From Lachnospiraceae bacterium (GTDB taxonomy: Bacteria > Bacillota > Clostridia > Lachnospirales > Lachnospiraceae): 33,220 nucleotides of DNA. How positions within the stretch are numbered: position 1 is the first letter of the stretch; every line of letters begins with the position of its first letter. The notes beneath the pieces were generated by a model. It was not told the DNA's origin. It saw only the letters and a program-made list of their open reading frames with translations, and did not search any database. The position numbers and the translations under genes are program-made. The DNA lies in NCBI GenBank assembly GCA_015056725.1, contig SVFS01000024.1:1-33220 (forward strand), read 5' to 3'. Positions 25,601 to 33,220 of the stretch are shown here, piece after piece.

Positions 25601-26095
25601 TTATGCAAACTCTCTTCGGATTCTTTCTTCCATATAGCCATACTCATTTGGCAGATATTCAAAGAAATCAACCATCTTTATACCATTATTGTCACAATAA
25701 TTTTTCAGTTCACGGTTTGCTGTATGTTTATAGCTTTCATAAGTATCCCAAAGATTCACAAAACCTTTGCGTTCGCCATCTTTAGAGATAACGTATGTAA
25801 ACATATCCGGTTTTGCAAAGCAGCCTCCACGAGAATAAATCTGTCTGCCGGCTTCTGCTTCAAGTGCATCCGGTGAAAATCCTCTTTGGACTTCATAGCC
25901 TTCCATTCCGTTCATAATCTGAGTAAACTTCATATCAAAGTTTCTGTTATCTGCCAGTTTTCTTGTTGGCTGTTCATTGTCTGACTGACCCAAACCATTC
26001 CGAATGGCGTCTGTCACCACATCAGATACTACATCCGTTACCGCTTCTTTTACCGCCTTTAAGCCCTTTTCCATTAACTTATCAAATAACCCCAT
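25601..26095 (-). CDS. Hypothetical protein
   Basis: 164-residue soluble protein that I do not recognise. The N-terminal third is an amphipathic helix rich in Val/Asp/Lys (MGLFDKLMEKGLKAVKEAV...), followed by a polar linker and a compact C-terminal domain of mixed composition with several aromatics (about 55-164, including GFVNLWDTYESYKHTANRELKN in parts). There is no signal peptide or membrane helix. A good AGGAGG ribosome site lies 7 bases before the ATG. The stop is 10 bases from the outer arm of the putative RNA element, so read-through from this gene could supply the RNA and RT transcript. A functional link to the RT is possible but unproven. Confidence 0.75.
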   Translation of the reverse strand: MGLFDKLMEKGLKAVKEAVTDVVSDVVTDAIRNGLGQSDNEQPTRKLADNRNFDMKFTQIMNGMEGYEVQRGFSPDALEAEAGRQIYSRGGCFAKPDMFTYVISKDGERKGFVNLWDTYESYKHTANRELKNYCDNNGIKMVDFFEYLPNEYGYMEERIRREFA

Positions 26096-26149
26096 ATGTA
26101 TCCTCCTATTTTATCAAACATCGCAAACATTTTGAGTATAGCAGACGCC

Positions 26150-27304
26150 TTACATGTTTTCAACAAAATTCCGCACTTCTTCCTGCAGATAGTTTCCAAG
26201 TTTCCCTTGTACATAACCGCTTTGACCGCCGCCTTTTCCGGAAAATGCTTCGTTCAATTTTTTCGCCGTTTCACGTACATCTCCACCTTTGCTGCTGAGT
26301 ACATAATTGTATCCATCATCTCCGTTTTGGGAAAGCAGCAAATAGGTTTTATCACTATTTTCTGTCAGCTGATTGGCACAATATCTTAAATCATCAAAAG
26401 ACAGATTTTCTGTCATGGCATAAACCAAATCATTTACTTCTGTCAATTCTAATTCAAGAAATGCCAAACGTTTTGCTACTTTTTGATAATCCCCACGAAG
26501 CGTCTGATAAGCACTATTTCTTTCACGTACCGCTTCCACCACTCCGTCTCTCGGTGCCGACAGCATTTTCATAATTTCCTTAATCGAACTATTCAAGCTC
26601 ATATAATCCAAAAGTGCATTTTTGCCTGCCACCATCTCGATACGTGTTCCCTGCTTGTAAGAAGCAAAGTCTATTACTTTAATCATACCGACTTCGCCCG
26701 TTCTTGCCACATGCGGAGCACAGCATGCACAGCAGTCGATATCTTCTCCGATCGTAACAATACGCACATCACTTTCCAAATCCAGCTTGCTTCTGTACTG
26801 CAATTTTTCAAGTTCTTCCTTTTTCGGGTAATATGCAACAACATCGGCATTGGCATATACTGCTTCATTTGCCTTCAGTTCTATCTTTCTAATATCATCT
26901 GCTGACAAGCTTCCGTTAAAATCAACAGACATGGTTTTATCTCCCATATGAAATCCTACATTATCATATCCGTACAGGGAATGAACGACGCCTGAGATAA
27001 TATGCTCGCCGGTATGCCCCTGCATTCTTGCATATCTCACGTCCCAGTCGATTTCACAGCTTACTTCCGCTCCGGTTTCCAGTTGCGATTCCAATATATG
27101 TAGAATAACAGAACCCTCTTCCTGTACATCCAAGACAGGCAAACCGTTTATCAATCCTTCATCTGCATCCTGTCCGCCGCCTTCCGGAAAAAAGGCTGTC
27201 TTATCCAAAACGATTCCATATTTTCCATCCATCTGTCTGCATTCAGTTACTACCGCATCAAAACTTTTGCAATATGCGTTTTTTTCATATAGTTTTTCAG
27301 TCAT
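26150..27304 (-). CDS. AlaX-type alanyl-tRNA editing protein
   Basis: 384-residue stand-alone homologue of the AlaRS editing region, which hydrolyses mischarged Ser- or Gly-tRNA(Ala). An N-terminal AlaRS-like beta-barrel (about 1-90, including FFPEGGGQDADEG) precedes the Zn-binding editing site HTGEH (97-101) and C-x3-H (Cys194, His198 in CCACCAPH). A long helix and a DHHA1-like C-terminal domain ending in GKGGGQSGYVQGK follow. The size and C-terminal domain fit the long AlaX-L type. It lies 17 bases after the asparaginase-family gene, within a run of tRNA-charging genes. Ribosome site GGAAGAA. Confidence 0.92.
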   Translation of the reverse strand: MTEKLYEKNAYCKSFDAVVTECRQMDGKYGIVLDKTAFFPEGGGQDADEGLINGLPVLDVQEEGSVILHILESQLETGAEVSCEIDWDVRYARMQGHTGEHIISGVVHSLYGYDNVGFHMGDKTMSVDFNGSLSADDIRKIELKANEAVYANADVVAYYPKKEELEKLQYRSKLDLESDVRIVTIGEDIDCCACCAPHVARTGEVGMIKVIDFASYKQGTRIEMVAGKNALLDYMSLNSSIKEIMKMLSAPRDGVVEAVRERNSAYQTLRGDYQKVAKRLAFLELELTEVNDLVYAMTENLSFDDLRYCANQLTENSDKTYLLLSQNGDDGYNYVLSSKGGDVRETAKKLNEAFSGKGGGQSGYVQGKLGNYLQEEVRNFVENM

Positions 27305-27321
27305 GTTTTTCTTCCTTCATC

Positions 27322-28416
27322 TTAGTTTTTCATATCTACTAATTCAAAATTATATTCGTTTTCAAGAAATGCCTTTCTGTCTTCTTCTTTTTCAAAAACA
27401 GAATATGCCATCACAAGTTTTGCATATGCCATTTCATAAGTATAACCATACAAAAAGTTTGCTTTTTTTCCATTTACTGTATGATTCCCAATGGTTGGTA
27501 TCGTCTCGTATGTACCATTTCTGCATATGGAAGGTGAAAAGTATACATCCACGTTCTTTCCTCCTTCAAAACATCTGTCTAACATATACAGTACGGAATG
27601 CTCTCCATAAGTCTCACTCTTCTCCGTCTTTTCCGCACATGCAGTTCCTGAATGAAACGTTCCATGGAGTACTGCTGAAAATCTGCCATAATCATATATA
27701 GAATAATTAATTCCTACATATGGTGTTATATATAACACGCAATCTTTTAGCTTCCAATCCCCGAATATATTGACTGCTTCCTTCCGGTCTGCTTGTGGAA
27801 ACATTGTTTTCAGTTTTTCAAAATATAACGGATAATTCTCTTCTGTCATGTCAGACAAATCAAATTCGCCGGTGCTATGAAAATCTTCTGTATAATTTTC
27901 ACATTGTCTGAGTCTTGATGCAAGATGGAGATACATCTTTCCATCTGACAGGTTCTGATAAGGTACATAAACATTTGGCATGATACCACGACAGATGCAT
28001 TCCATGGCACATTTGAAATTCGCGTTACCATTCGTTCTTTCCGACTTTAAATTCTCATTGGCAGATACAAGAAACACCGGTACTTTGGTGCCACTAAGGA
28101 GGATAGAAAAAAGAGCTGCCGAATACGCCAACGTATCTGTCCCATGAGCCATAATAATTCCGTCATATGTATTATCTTTTGTGTATTTCCTGTATGTATC
28201 GATAATCGTATTCCATTTATCGACAGTCATATTTTCACTTAAGATATATAAGTTCTCTGTGGGTTCTATTATCACGTCATTTACATACGGCGAATCAGAA
28301 TGCTTATAGTTTTCCACAAGCAATGCACCTGCTTTATCACTAACAGAAAGATTTCCCTCTTCATTTAACGAGGTGCAGATGGTTCCGCCCACAAGTATCA
28401 GCAATACTTTTTTCAT
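27322..28416 (-). CDS. Asparaginase/glutaminase-family protein
   Basis: 364-residue member of the bacterial L-asparaginase family. The N-terminal nucleophile block LVGGTICTS has Thr12, and the second block IMAHGTDTLAYSA supplies Thr93-Asp94. The usual catalytic Lys region is not clear: the matching segment reads LASRLRQCENY, with Arg where Lys is expected. The enzyme may therefore be altered or specialised. No signal peptide, so cytoplasmic. The Cys/Lys-rich C-terminal half is divergent. It follows gatB by 70 bases across a weak hairpin and precedes alaX by 17 bases. Family members release ammonia from Asn or Gln; the archaeal GatD amidotransferase subunit belongs to the same family, which matters because the local GatA is degenerate. 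Confidence 0.82.
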   Translation of the reverse strand: MKKVLLILVGGTICTSLNEEGNLSVSDKAGALLVENYKHSDSPYVNDVIIEPTENLYILSENMTVDKWNTIIDTYRKYTKDNTYDGIIMAHGTDTLAYSAALFSILLSGTKVPVFLVSANENLKSERTNGNANFKCAMECICRGIMPNVYVPYQNLSDGKMYLHLASRLRQCENYTEDFHSTGEFDLSDMTEENYPLYFEKLKTMFPQADRKEAVNIFGDWKLKDCVLYITPYVGINYSIYDYGRFSAVLHGTFHSGTACAEKTEKSETYGEHSVLYMLDRCFEGGKNVDVYFSPSICRNGTYETIPTIGNHTVNGKKANFLYGYTYEMAYAKLVMAYSVFEKEEDRKAFLENEYNFELVDMKN

Positions 28417-28457
28417 AGCTTCTCCGTTTTTATATTACATTTACTATCATGAATAAT

Positions 28458-28480
28458 AGCGGGAGCTTATCACTCCCGCT
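28458..28480 (-). terminator. Hairpin after gatB
   Basis: AGCGGGAG/CTCCCGCT (8 bp, 28458-28465 and 28473-28480) with a 7-base loop, starting 7 bases after the gatB stop. The tail AUUAUUCAU is a poor U tract, so this is probably a partial terminator that lets some transcripts reach the asparaginase-family and alaX genes. Confidence 0.65.
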
Positions 28481-28486
28481 TTATCA

Positions 28487-29911
28487 TTAACATTTACTCA
28501 ATTTTTCATCAAGAAGTTCTCTGATTACATCTGTATCAGCAGTATTCTTTAATTCGCGCATACAAGCACCAAACAATGCCTGTTTTGCTTTTACTTTACC
28601 ATTCTTGTAATCTTCGATTGCTTTTGTATTTTCTGCAAACACACGATCCATAACGCTTTCAATCGTTGCTGTATCAACCTTTGTATCCAGTGCGTTTTCT
28701 TTACAATAAGCAACAGGGTCTACACCTTCTTCCAGAACAGCAGTCAAAATCTTTCTACCGCTCATTCTGTTTACATCACCGCTGTCTACCATTTTGATAA
28801 TTGCTGCAAGATCTTTTGCTGTAATTTCCAAATCGCCTAATAATTTGCCGTTTTTGCGTAGAATTCCCACGCAATCCGTAAGTAACCAGCCTGCTGCATT
28901 TTTCGCATCACAGCCCATCGCAACCACTTCATCCAAAATCGTGCTTACGTTATGATTATGAATCAGCATATCAATTTCTTTTTCTGATATACCCGCTTCT
29001 CTGTACATGTCAGCTTTTTCATCAATCGCTACCGGTTTTGCAGCCTTAATCTGTTCAAGCCATTCATCATCAATGATAATCGGCATCAGATTTGCATCCG
29101 GGAAGTAACGGTAATCTGCTTCTGTTTCTTTATTACGCATTGCAAATGTCTTTCCGCTTGCATCATCAAAACGTCTTGTTTCCTGTACAAGTTCTTCTGT
29201 TTCGAACTCGATAGCATCGATATGACGCTGTACTTCGTAGCGGATAGCTTTTTCAATTGCTTCGAAAGAAGCCATGTTTTTAATTTCTGTACGGACACCA
29301 AATTCTGTACTTCCTTCCGGACGGACAGAAATATTAACGTCACAACGCATAGCGCCTTCTTCACATTCAGAAATACCGCTGGAACGGAACATCGTTTTTA
29401 ATTTATTCAAATAAGCCAATACTTCTTCCGCACTACGGAAATCAGGCTGTGTAACAATTTCAATAAGCGGAACGCTGGTACGGTTAAAGTCAACATAAGA
29501 TGCTTTTCCCATGTGAACTAACTTGCCTGCGTCTTCTTCCATATGAATCTGTTTGATATGGATATCTCTTTCCCCAGCTGAAGTTTTGAGTGTCACACAT
29601 CCATTTGTACAAATCGGATGATTTAACTGTGTAATCTGATATGCACACGGAAGGTCAGGATAGTAATAGTTCTTCTTATCAAATGTAGTGTATCTGCTGA
29701 TTTCACAATTCAGCATAAGTCCTGCTGTAACAGCAAGTTCTACTACCTTCTTATTCATAATCGGAAGCATACCCGGCATACCGCTGCAGGCAGGGCATAC
29801 ACAATCGTTAGGTTCCTTCGGTGAGGAATGACCTCCACAAGAGCAGAAAATCTTAGAATCAGTACTAAGTTCTACGTGTGTTTCAAGACCAATGACCATT
29901 TCATATTTCAT
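28487..29911 (-). CDS. gatB: Aspartyl/glutamyl-tRNA amidotransferase subunit B
   Basis: 474-residue GatB, the kinase/transamidase subunit that activates Asp- or Glu-tRNA and adds ammonia to form Asn- or Gln-tRNA. The N-terminal block YEMVIGLETHVEL, the Zn-type cysteine cluster (FCSC ... CVCPAC, about 22-42), the KNYYYPDLP segment, IKQIHMEEDAGKL (about 119-131), and the C-terminal YqeY-like tail domain are all present. Length and motifs look intact. It begins 2 bases after gatA. Its ammonia source is in question because the adjacent GatA lacks catalytic serines. Confidence 0.96.
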   Translation of the reverse strand: MKYEMVIGLETHVELSTDSKIFCSCGGHSSPKEPNDCVCPACSGMPGMLPIMNKKVVELAVTAGLMLNCEISRYTTFDKKNYYYPDLPCAYQITQLNHPICTNGCVTLKTSAGERDIHIKQIHMEEDAGKLVHMGKASYVDFNRTSVPLIEIVTQPDFRSAEEVLAYLNKLKTMFRSSGISECEEGAMRCDVNISVRPEGSTEFGVRTEIKNMASFEAIEKAIRYEVQRHIDAIEFETEELVQETRRFDDASGKTFAMRNKETEADYRYFPDANLMPIIIDDEWLEQIKAAKPVAIDEKADMYREAGISEKEIDMLIHNHNVSTILDEVVAMGCDAKNAAGWLLTDCVGILRKNGKLLGDLEITAKDLAAIIKMVDSGDVNRMSGRKILTAVLEEGVDPVAYCKENALDTKVDTATIESVMDRVFAENTKAIEDYKNGKVKAKQALFGACMRELKNTADTDVIRELLDEKLSKC

Positions 29912-29913
29912 AG

Positions 29914-31098
29914 TTATTCACCTACCCTTTCAGTACTTCCTGCAAGGCTGAGCAGAACACTTTCGCTAAAATACTTGCCCATCAGCTGAACTCCACCACT
30001 TACGAGCGCCGGAATTCCAATCAGGTTTGCAACAGCAGTAAATACGCTTTCCTTGAAAACAGTTTCAAATGCTTCGCTTATGTCATAAGCTTTATATTCC
30101 GTCTTGCTGCATACAGGAGTAAGAATTGCATCATAATTTTTCATCAATTCTTCAAACTTATCTGCAATTACGCGACGTACCTTAAGGGCTTTGCCATAGC
30201 AATCATCATAACGGTTCTTGGATAACACATCAGAACCATAGAGAATCACTGACTTCGTTAAGAAGTTAAAGCCTTCTGTTCTTGTATTTACATATAATTC
30301 ATCAATGTTTTTATATTCTGCCGCACGATGACCGAACTTCACGCCGTCATAACGGGAAACATTGTTACACGTTTCTGCTGTCATCAGAATCTGCCATGTT
30401 GTATTTGCAATATCAAACATATCGCAGGAAACTTCTTCTACTACTACACCGTTTTCACGAAGCTTGTTAGCGAAAGCATCTACTTTCTTACAAGTTTCTT
30501 CATCTGCCTTTTCCATAAGCTCTTTCGCAATACAAACTTTTTTGCCTGCTACCGGCAGTTTCGTATCGTAATCATAAGAAGCATCTTTCAGACTTGTTCC
30601 GTCCTTTTCATCATGTCCTGCAATGACATCCATCACTTCTTTAACAGCTTCTACATTGCCGCCATATACGCCAAGCTGTTCACCGGAAGCCGCACAGGAG
30701 ATTACACCATAACGGGAAACGGTACCATAAGAAGGTTTCAAAAAGTCTACATTTGATAACGCTGCAGCACGTCTTGTTGCTCCAGTCATATCAACGCCAA
30801 GTGCTGCTTTTACCGCACCTTTTGAAACAAGCTGTGCAGCTGCACCTTTTAAAACTTCTTCTTTTTCTGCATAATAAGAAAATTCGCCTACTAAATCGAG
30901 ACCGAACTCGCCTACCTGCGTTTTGCCGGAAATCACATACCCTTTGTCTTCCAAACGGGTAACTGCTTCCGCACTAAATAATGGCTTAAAGCCTTCCATT
31001 ATACGGGAACCTGCTGCGGACTGTGCATCTTTTACAAGTATGGTATCGTCAACTGCGATTGTTCCCTTATCAGATAACTGTACTGTATATTCTTTCAT
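29914..31098 (-). CDS. GatA homologue with lost amidase active site
   Basis: 394 residues against about 485 for normal GatA; roughly 65 N-terminal residues are missing. It aligns along the amidase-signature fold: ILVKDAQS matches the PIGVKDNI block (Lys23 kept). The GGSSGGSAA loop has become LKGAAAQLV (83-91), removing the cis-Ser, and GSDTGGSIRQPA has become GVDMTGATRRAA (101-112), placing Ala107 where the nucleophile Ser should be. Downstream FLKPSYGTVSRYGVI is well conserved, so the reading frame is maintained and the fold is probably intact. It should not hydrolyse Gln or Asn. Start taken at ATG 31098, with GAGGTG 6 bases upstream; a GTG at 31107 lies within that ribosome site. Probably a structural subunit. 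Confidence 0.9.
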   Translation of the reverse strand: MKEYTVQLSDKGTIAVDDTILVKDAQSAAGSRIMEGFKPLFSAEAVTRLEDKGYVISGKTQVGEFGLDLVGEFSYYAEKEEVLKGAAAQLVSKGAVKAALGVDMTGATRRAAALSNVDFLKPSYGTVSRYGVISCAASGEQLGVYGGNVEAVKEVMDVIAGHDEKDGTSLKDASYDYDTKLPVAGKKVCIAKELMEKADEETCKKVDAFANKLRENGVVVEEVSCDMFDIANTTWQILMTAETCNNVSRYDGVKFGHRAAEYKNIDELYVNTRTEGFNFLTKSVILYGSDVLSKNRYDDCYGKALKVRRVIADKFEELMKNYDAILTPVCSKTEYKAYDISEAFETVFKESVFTAVANLIGIPALVSGGVQLMGKYFSESVLLSLAGSTERVGE

Positions 31099-31108
31099 TC
31101 TACGCACC

Positions 31109-33184
31109 TCACTTTACAAGTCGTGGCACCTGCCAACTGTCTTCATTACGTTCAGGAGCTCCTGCAAGCAGACTTTCTCTTGTAAACGGCTGCTTTCTCA
31201 CGTCTTCACGAAGAACATTGGTCATAGGCTGGACATAAATCATTTCTTCCACATTTTCTGTATCAATCGTCTTTAATGCATCTTCATGCTCTTTCATCAT
31301 CTTGAAAATGTTCTGCATATCATTATCTTCTGTTTCTGTTAAAGACAACTGGTTCAGCTGCTGGGAGTTGGAGAACGTAGAACGTTTCTCGCCACGGGTT
31401 TTATTACCGCCAACAGGCACTGCGCGTGAAGCAAGTGCATTTGTACTGCCGAGCAGATGTACATCTTCCAACTGCTGGTTTGTAACTTCACTTGGTGCAC
31501 CCAGAAGAAGATCCTGTGCATTACCATTCAGCGGGAATGCGATTACTTCCAAAATCTTTTCTTCATCTGTAAGGAGCATTACCATACGGTCAATACCAGG
31601 CGCCATACCTGCATGTGGTGGTGCACCATACTGGAATGCTGTATAAAGTGCGTTAAATCTGGATTTTAATTCATCTTCTGTATAGCCTGCGATTTCAAAA
31701 GCTTTTTTCATGATATCGATATCATGGTTACGGACAGCTCCTGATGCCAGCTCGATACCGTTACATACAAGGTCATACTGATAAGCCAGAACCTGTGTCG
31801 GATCATCTCCCAGTAACGCTTCCATTCCGCCCTGTGGCATAGAGAATGGGTTGTGTGTAAAGATTGTTTCACCTGTTTCTTCATCGTTTTCATACATTGG
31901 GAAATCAACAATGAAACAGAACTCGAACGCATCATCACGGATTAAATCAAGCTGTTCTTTTGCTGCAAGCCAGGAACGGATATGTCCTGCTTTCTTTTCT
32001 GTATCGTTTTTCTTATCGTCACAGATAAAGAATAATGTTTCGCCTTCTTTTACACCTGTTATTTCTATAATTTCAGCTTTCTTTGCATCAGATAAAAACT
32101 TTGCAATCGGGCCTGCAAATACGCCTTCTTTTAATGTAATGTATCCGAGACCGCCAAGTCCTACTTCCGGAGAAGTTGCAAACTTCAGGGAATCTTCAAA
32201 GAACTTTTTGGATTTGCCTACACAGTTTGCCACAATACCGCGTACTGGTTTGCCTTTAAATGCAGGGAAATCTACATCTGCAAAAAATGCTGTCAAGTCT
32301 TCGATAATCAATGGGTTACGAAGGTCCGGTTTATCAGAACCGTATTTCATCATGGATTCTGCATATGTGATACGGCGGAATGGCTTTGGAGTAATCTTCT
32401 TGTCAGAAAATGTCTTGAAAGTATCGTATACTACATCTTCACACACATCCAAAACTTCTTCCTGAGTTGCAAAAGCCATCTCGAAGTCAAGCTGATAGAA
32501 TTCACCCGGAGAACGGTCTGCTCTTGCATCCTCATCTCTGAAACATGGTGCTACCTGGAAATATCTGTCAAATCCGGAAACCATCAAAAGCTGCTTAAAC
32601 TGCTGCGGAGCCTGTGGCAGAGCATAGAATTTGCCCGGATGCTTACGGCTTGGCACGAGGAAGTCACGGGCACCTTCTGGAGATGATGCAGTCAGAATCG
32701 GTGTCTGCATATCCAAAAAGCCTTTTTCTTCCATCTTATTACGTAAGTGACGGATAATCTTTGATCTCACTACAAGTTTTTCATGATTCTTTGGATTACG
32801 AAGATCCAGATAACGGTATTTTAAACGGAGCTCATCCTTGCTCATATGAGAGGAACGAACTTCAAACGGTAACATGTTGCGGCTCTTGCCAAGTACCTGA
32901 AGAGAATCTGCTACAAGCTCTACATAACCTGTATCAATCTTCTCATTTACAGTTTCAGGTGCACGCTTCTCTACTTTACCTGTTACGGAAATAACAGTTT
33001 CACGATTCACATTTTTAAGCAGTTCTTCATCATGAACTACGACCTGTGTTACACCGGTATAGTCACGTAAATCAATGAAAATAACGCCACCATGGTCACG
33101 TACTACATCTACCCATCCGGCAAGTTGTACGGTACTGCCGATATGCTTATCGCAGATATCATTACAGTATTGTGTTCTATACAT
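31109..33184 (-). CDS. aspS: Aspartyl-tRNA synthetase fused to GatC
   Basis: 691 residues. Residues 1 to about 585 are a full bacterial-type class IIb AspRS: OB-fold anticodon domain (1-110), motif 2 FRDEDARADRSPGEFYQLD in parts, the bacterial GAD insertion, and motif 3 GMAPGIDRMVMLL, ending LLLGAPSEVTNQQLEDVHL. A linker leads to a GatC domain (about 605-691), recognisable by TIDTENVEEM, the Met-x-Asn-VLREDV block and the terminal WQVPRLVK. No ribosome site precedes the internal Met of the GatC part, so it is a true fusion. It physically joins Asp-tRNA charging to the amidotransferase, as in a transamidosome for Asn-tRNA. AGGAGG site before the ATG; first gene of the gatA-gatB operon. Confidence 0.95.
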   Translation of the reverse strand: MYRTQYCNDICDKHIGSTVQLAGWVDVVRDHGGVIFIDLRDYTGVTQVVVHDEELLKNVNRETVISVTGKVEKRAPETVNEKIDTGYVELVADSLQVLGKSRNMLPFEVRSSHMSKDELRLKYRYLDLRNPKNHEKLVVRSKIIRHLRNKMEEKGFLDMQTPILTASSPEGARDFLVPSRKHPGKFYALPQAPQQFKQLLMVSGFDRYFQVAPCFRDEDARADRSPGEFYQLDFEMAFATQEEVLDVCEDVVYDTFKTFSDKKITPKPFRRITYAESMMKYGSDKPDLRNPLIIEDLTAFFADVDFPAFKGKPVRGIVANCVGKSKKFFEDSLKFATSPEVGLGGLGYITLKEGVFAGPIAKFLSDAKKAEIIEITGVKEGETLFFICDDKKNDTEKKAGHIRSWLAAKEQLDLIRDDAFEFCFIVDFPMYENDEETGETIFTHNPFSMPQGGMEALLGDDPTQVLAYQYDLVCNGIELASGAVRNHDIDIMKKAFEIAGYTEDELKSRFNALYTAFQYGAPPHAGMAPGIDRMVMLLTDEEKILEVIAFPLNGNAQDLLLGAPSEVTNQQLEDVHLLGSTNALASRAVPVGGNKTRGEKRSTFSNSQQLNQLSLTETEDNDMQNIFKMMKEHEDALKTIDTENVEEMIYVQPMTNVLREDVRKQPFTRESLLAGAPERNEDSWQVPRLVK

Positions 33185-33220
33185 AACAAAACCTCCTATG
33201 ATGAAACAACCAAAAACCCT

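Noticed and set aside
31851-32465. 204-codon plus-strand open frame within aspS
   Set aside because: Antisense shadow of a strongly conserved gene; no ribosome site and no recognisable protein motif. The same applies to long antisense frames within the chemotaxis, pfp, kdgK, uxuB and dctP genes.

Overview
The window reads as a chromosomal segment of a low-GC Gram-positive anaerobe, most likely a Lachnospiraceae (Clostridia). The support is strong AGGAGG-type ribosome sites, PPi-dependent phosphofructokinase, YesM/YesN-type two-component genes, an AspRS-GatC fusion, and a PlsC-like/PAP2 lipid pair of a kind I associate with gut Clostridia. No rRNA, tRNA, CRISPR array or insertion sequence was seen. 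Nearly all genes lie on the minus strand, so transcription runs from high to low coordinates.

Layout. (1) 1-2722: a small lipid-type cluster. An E2/CAT-fold acyltransferase-like gene and a gene start running off the window edge lie on the minus strand. They diverge from a PlsC-like acyltransferase overlapping a PAP2-family membrane phosphatase/transferase on the plus strand. (2) 2746-4473: a methyl-accepting chemotaxis protein. (3) 4762-22867: a complete hexuronate catabolic locus. In transcription order it holds a TRAP transporter (dctP, dctQ, dctM), a YcxB-like membrane protein, a histidine kinase, an AraC-type response regulator, a second membrane-anchored TRAP-type binding protein, kdgF, uxaC, uxaB, uxaA, uxuA, uxuB, kdgA, kdgK, and then PPi-phosphofructokinase. 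Galacturonate (uxaC-uxaB-uxaA) and glucuronate (uxaC-uxuB-uxuA) converge on KDG. KdgK and KdgA split KDG to pyruvate and glyceraldehyde-3-phosphate, and Pfp could run in the gluconeogenic direction. The kinase, regulator and binding protein overlap by ATGA junctions and look like a three-part uronate sensor. (4) 22984-24174: an MFS permease. (5) 24186-25591: a stand-alone reverse transcriptase preceded by a compact inverted-repeat-bounded element that folds like a dedicated non-coding RNA. (6) 25601-33184: a short unknown protein, an AlaX-type alanyl-tRNA editing protein, an asparaginase-family protein, GatB, a GatA homologue that has lost its catalytic serines, and an AspRS-GatC fusion.

Most interesting points: the reverse transcriptase plus structured RNA (candidate retron-like or DRT-like system, not matching canonical retron, DGR or group II intron hallmarks); the amidotransferase operon with a catalytically dead GatA and an asparaginase-family neighbour recalling archaeal GatD; and the kinase/regulator/anchored-binding-protein sensor.
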